This document shows, piece after piece, positions 12,352-14,154 of a stretch of DNA of 14,154 nucleotides; position 1 is the stretch's first letter, and every line of letters starts with the position of its first letter. This stretch comes from SpSt-28 sp036824555 (GTDB taxonomy: Archaea; Aenigmatarchaeota; Aenigmatarchaeia; CG10238-14; SpSt-28), in NCBI GenBank assembly GCA_036824555.1, contig DAISZX010000009.1:1-14154 (forward strand), read 5' to 3'. The notes below the pieces were generated by a model. The model did no database searches, had not been told where the DNA came from, and saw only the letters and a program-made list of their open reading frames with translations. A program made the position numbers and the translations under genes.

Positions 12352-13425
12352 ATGCGAGAGTTCATCAAGCCAGCTATTGATTTCTTTAGAAGTATTAAAG
12401 GTGAGTTAGCGATAGTATTCGGTCATGATTGTGATAGTATAGCATCGGCTTCCATAATTTACAAATTATCAAAAAATCTTCATTTAAAACCAAAATTGGT
12501 AGTTTCACGCCATAATTTTGAGGTAGATGAGAAAACGGAAAAAACTATTAGAAAATTTGAGAATGTATCTATTGTTGATATTGGTGATACTCCAGAAGAA
12601 AGAATAAATAAAATTTCGAATTCGGTGAACCTATTGCTAATAGACCATCATTTACCAAAAAAATACAAATGTCTCTATGTAAATCCACGCCTCTATAATA
12701 TGAACATTTACATGCCAACTAGCTATATAACCTGGTTGATTTACAAAGAGTTTTTTAACGATGATGATATTCTTTGGATAGCTGCCTTTGGAACTTTGGG
12801 GGATTTTGGAGCAAAGAATAACAGAAGCATTTTTATGAAATTGCGCAAGAAAAACCTTGAACTGATTGGAGATGTTGAAATAGAAGATCGTAAACTCTTA
12901 GAAAAAAGCCTAATAGGGAAAATTACGAAGATGGTCGATTCTTGTAGAATATTCGAAGGAATAAAAGGAGTTAGATATGTGACAAACCTCATCTCTCGTT
13001 CAAAATCTTACGAAGAATTATTAAGAGACGATAAAGTCAATAAAATTTACAGAAAGTTTGAGAGAGCTTTTGAGAAAGAGATAGAAAAGGTTAATAAGGA
13101 GAAGATTGAAATCGGGGAGTTTCTGATTTACGAAATAAAGAGCGAACTAAACTTAAAATCCTCTCTTGCTAGCTATTTGCCAAAAGTGTTTCCAAAAAAA
13201 ATAATTTTCGTAGCCCAAAAATCGAAAGAAGGCTATTACGAAGTTAGTGTTAGGAGAGGAATAAAAAGAAAAGTTAACCTTGCAAAGCTTGTAGAGAGAA
13301 TTAGTAAAAGTGTTAGAGCAAGAGGGGGTGGACATCCAACAGCTGCCGGAATGAGAGTTGAAGATTTGAGAGAGTTGATAGAATTTTTAAAAAATAAAAA
13401 AGGAAAAGTTTGCTTACTTTGCTAA
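12352..13425 (+). CDS. DHH/DHHA1 phosphoesterase, RecJ-like nuclease
   Basis: 357 residues. The DHH domain shows motif I as VFGHDCDSIAS (H25, D26, D28), motif II as IVDIGD (D76/D79), motif III as LLIDHHLP (98-100) and motif IV as GTLGDFG (D151). The C-terminal DHHA1 domain has ARGGGHPTAAGMRV near residues 323-336, the substrate-binding GGGH loop. Such archaeal proteins are RecJ-like exonucleases, some bound to GINS in the replisome and some acting on RNA (family knowledge). Which type this is cannot be decided here. A basic coiled-coil stretch (about 225-255) separates the domains. The protein ends KGKVCLLC, an unusual CxxC tail. The last 12 nt overlap Alba in antisense. Confidence 0.92.
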   Translation: MREFIKPAIDFFRSIKGELAIVFGHDCDSIASASIIYKLSKNLHLKPKLVVSRHNFEVDEKTEKTIRKFENVSIVDIGDTPEERINKISNSVNLLLIDHHLPKKYKCLYVNPRLYNMNIYMPTSYITWLIYKEFFNDDDILWIAAFGTLGDFGAKNNRSIFMKLRKKNLELIGDVEIEDRKLLEKSLIGKITKMVDSCRIFEGIKGVRYVTNLISRSKSYEELLRDDKVNKIYRKFERAFEKEIEKVNKEKIEIGEFLIYEIKSELNLKSSLASYLPKVFPKKIIFVAQKSKEGYYEVSVRRGIKRKVNLAKLVERISKSVRARGGGHPTAAGMRVEDLRELIEFLKNKKGKVCLLC

Positions 13426-13704
13426 CACAATATCTATTGTTGAAACATTTACCTTTCCTTTCCCTTCTACTTCTTTCTCTTCAGTTCCTATGTCTATTCT
13501 TTTAATTTTAACATCAGGCATGAACCTTCTTTGAATTACTTGAGCAACATCTACTGCTCTAGAAATACTTCTGCCTCTTGCTTTAATGTGAACTTCTTTC
13601 TGTCCATTTGTGAATTGAGTTATTACTGCCAAGACGTAACTCATTGTTGGCTTCTTTCCTATGAAAACAACATTATCAGCTTGCTCTTTTGTCTCTTCTG
13701 GCAT
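13414..13704 (-). CDS. albA: Alba DNA/RNA-binding chromatin protein
   Basis: 96 residues from ATG 13704. VVFIGKKPTMSYVLAVITQ (12-30, with K17/K18, the lysine pair that contacts DNA and is acetylated in some archaea) and HIKARGRSISRAVDVAQVIQRRF are the family core. Alba dimers coat DNA and RNA. The start is set by the ribosome site GGAGGTG (complement about 13711-13717) 6 nt upstream, which makes the ATG at 13734 unlikely. TATA-like TTTAAATTA lies further upstream. It is one of the few genes here with a strong ribosome site, in line with high expression. It overlaps the 3' end of the DHH gene. Confidence 0.96.
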   Translation of the reverse strand: MPEETKEQADNVVFIGKKPTMSYVLAVITQFTNGQKEVHIKARGRSISRAVDVAQVIQRRFMPDVKIKRIDIGTEEKEVEGKGKVNVSTIDIVLAK

Positions 13705-13734
13705 TATCAACACCTCCTGAGTTATGAATACCAA

Positions 13735-13816
13735 TTAAAAATAGTCTTAAAATAATTTAAAAGTTATTTCTGCTCGAGCCCCCATATTTAAGAATCTACC
13801 AACTTTATTTCTCTAA
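13735..13816. other. AT-rich gap between the membrane protein and Alba
   Basis: 82 nt. The part next to Alba contains its likely TATA boxes on the minus strand (TTTTTAATTG at about 13733-13742, and CTTTTAAATTATTTTAAG at about 13747-13764). A CGAGCCCCCAT stretch at 13774-13784 is GC-rich compared with its surroundings. No gene is visible. Confidence 0.35.
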
Positions 13817-14152
13817 TTATATCCTAACTTTATTCTTGATCGTATTTATTAATTCATCTATCTTCTCCGGAGTAGGTTGACTCTTTGCTTCCATCGCTTT
13901 CTGATATGCGTCTGCTAGGTGTAACTCTGTACCAAATTCCATTATTAATTTATCTAACTCACTTCTTCTTTGATCTTCCGCTGGAAGTTTCTTAATACCT
14001 TCTAATTTTGCAATTAAATTTTTATAAGTTCTCGTCGTTGTTTGTGCATACTTTTCTAACTCCGCTTTCTCTTTATAAACAGCAGTAGCTCCTCTAAAGA
14101 ATACTCCGATAATAAATGTCGCTACAAAAATAACAACACTCCAAGCTCCCAT
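13817..14152 (-). CDS. Small membrane protein with cytoplasmic coiled coil, unknown
   Basis: 111 residues from an ATG at 14152, 2 nt from the window edge, so the true start may lie outside. A hydrophobic segment (residues 4-20, WSVVIFVATFIIGVFFR) is followed by a charged helical stretch (about 25-105) rich in Glu, Lys and Leu with no cysteines or known motif. Topology would be a single N-terminal anchor with a soluble helical tail. I do not recognise the family. It lies upstream of Alba on the same strand with an 82-nt gap holding Alba's own promoter. Confidence 0.65.
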   Translation of the reverse strand: MGAWSVVIFVATFIIGVFFRGATAVYKEKAELEKYAQTTTRTYKNLIAKLEGIKKLPAEDQRRSELDKLIMEFGTELHLADAYQKAMEAKSQPTPEKIDELINTIKNKVRI

Positions 14153-14154
14153 AA

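Noticed and set aside
1..14154. CRISPR array, insertion sequence, or integrase-based element.
   Set aside because: No regular direct repeats, transposase, integrase or terminal inverted repeats were seen by reading through the window.

Overview
The window is AT-rich archaeal chromosome. The evidence is an archaeal-type replication factor C small subunit, ribosomal protein eS17, a tRNA-splicing endonuclease, the archaeal EF-1 beta exchange factor with its usual small zinc-ribbon partner, a TRAM-domain RNA chaperone, an Alba chromatin protein and an archaeal/eukaryotic-type glycyl-tRNA synthetase. Many genes have a TATA-like box about 25 nt upstream of the start codon and little or no leader. 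The very GC-rich tRNA stems in an otherwise AT-rich sequence suggest a thermophile (inference). Genes are packed tightly, three convergent pairs overlap at their 3' ends, and two tRNAs carry tiny introns. A small-genome archaeon would fit, but I cannot place the lineage.

Layout. 1-1695 (minus): a HerA-like ATPase followed by the N-terminal part of RfcS, which runs off the left edge. 1781-3968 (plus): a compact, apparently co-transcribed cassette holding a tiny Trp-rich peptide gene, an HExxH (ImmA/IrrE-like) metallopeptidase and a radical SAM/SPASM maturase gene broken by two single-base frameshifts. 4000-4278: two tRNA-Pro genes (GGG with a 10-nt intron, TGG without). 4335-6234 (minus): endA, then rps17e, then a membrane-anchored beta-rich protein of unknown function. 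6279-6363 (minus): tRNA-Arg(GCG) with an 11-nt intron. 6403-7218 (plus): zinc-ribbon protein, aEF-1 beta and a TRAM protein with a long, highly structured leader. 7193-9699: a DUF72 gene divergent from a membrane PH-like protein, whose 3' end overlaps an MtaB/CDKAL1-type tRNA methylthiotransferase. 9800-11284: glycyl-tRNA synthetase, convergent with a THEP1 NTPase. 11791-13425: an HD-domain protein and a DHH/DHHA1 (RecJ-like) nuclease, directly abutting. 13414-14152 (minus): Alba and a small membrane/coiled-coil protein.

Most of the window is translation and genome-maintenance housekeeping. The exception is the 1781-3968 cassette. Its peptide contains three consecutive Trp-X-Asn triplets (WYN-WPN-WSN) followed by another Trp, ends in an ATGA overlap with a peptidase gene, and is followed by a SPASM maturase. 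This is the layout expected for a radical-SAM RiPP pathway, probably of the three-residue cyclophane (triceptide) kind. The maturase reading frame is interrupted twice near its N terminus, so the cassette is either decaying, mis-sequenced or recoded.
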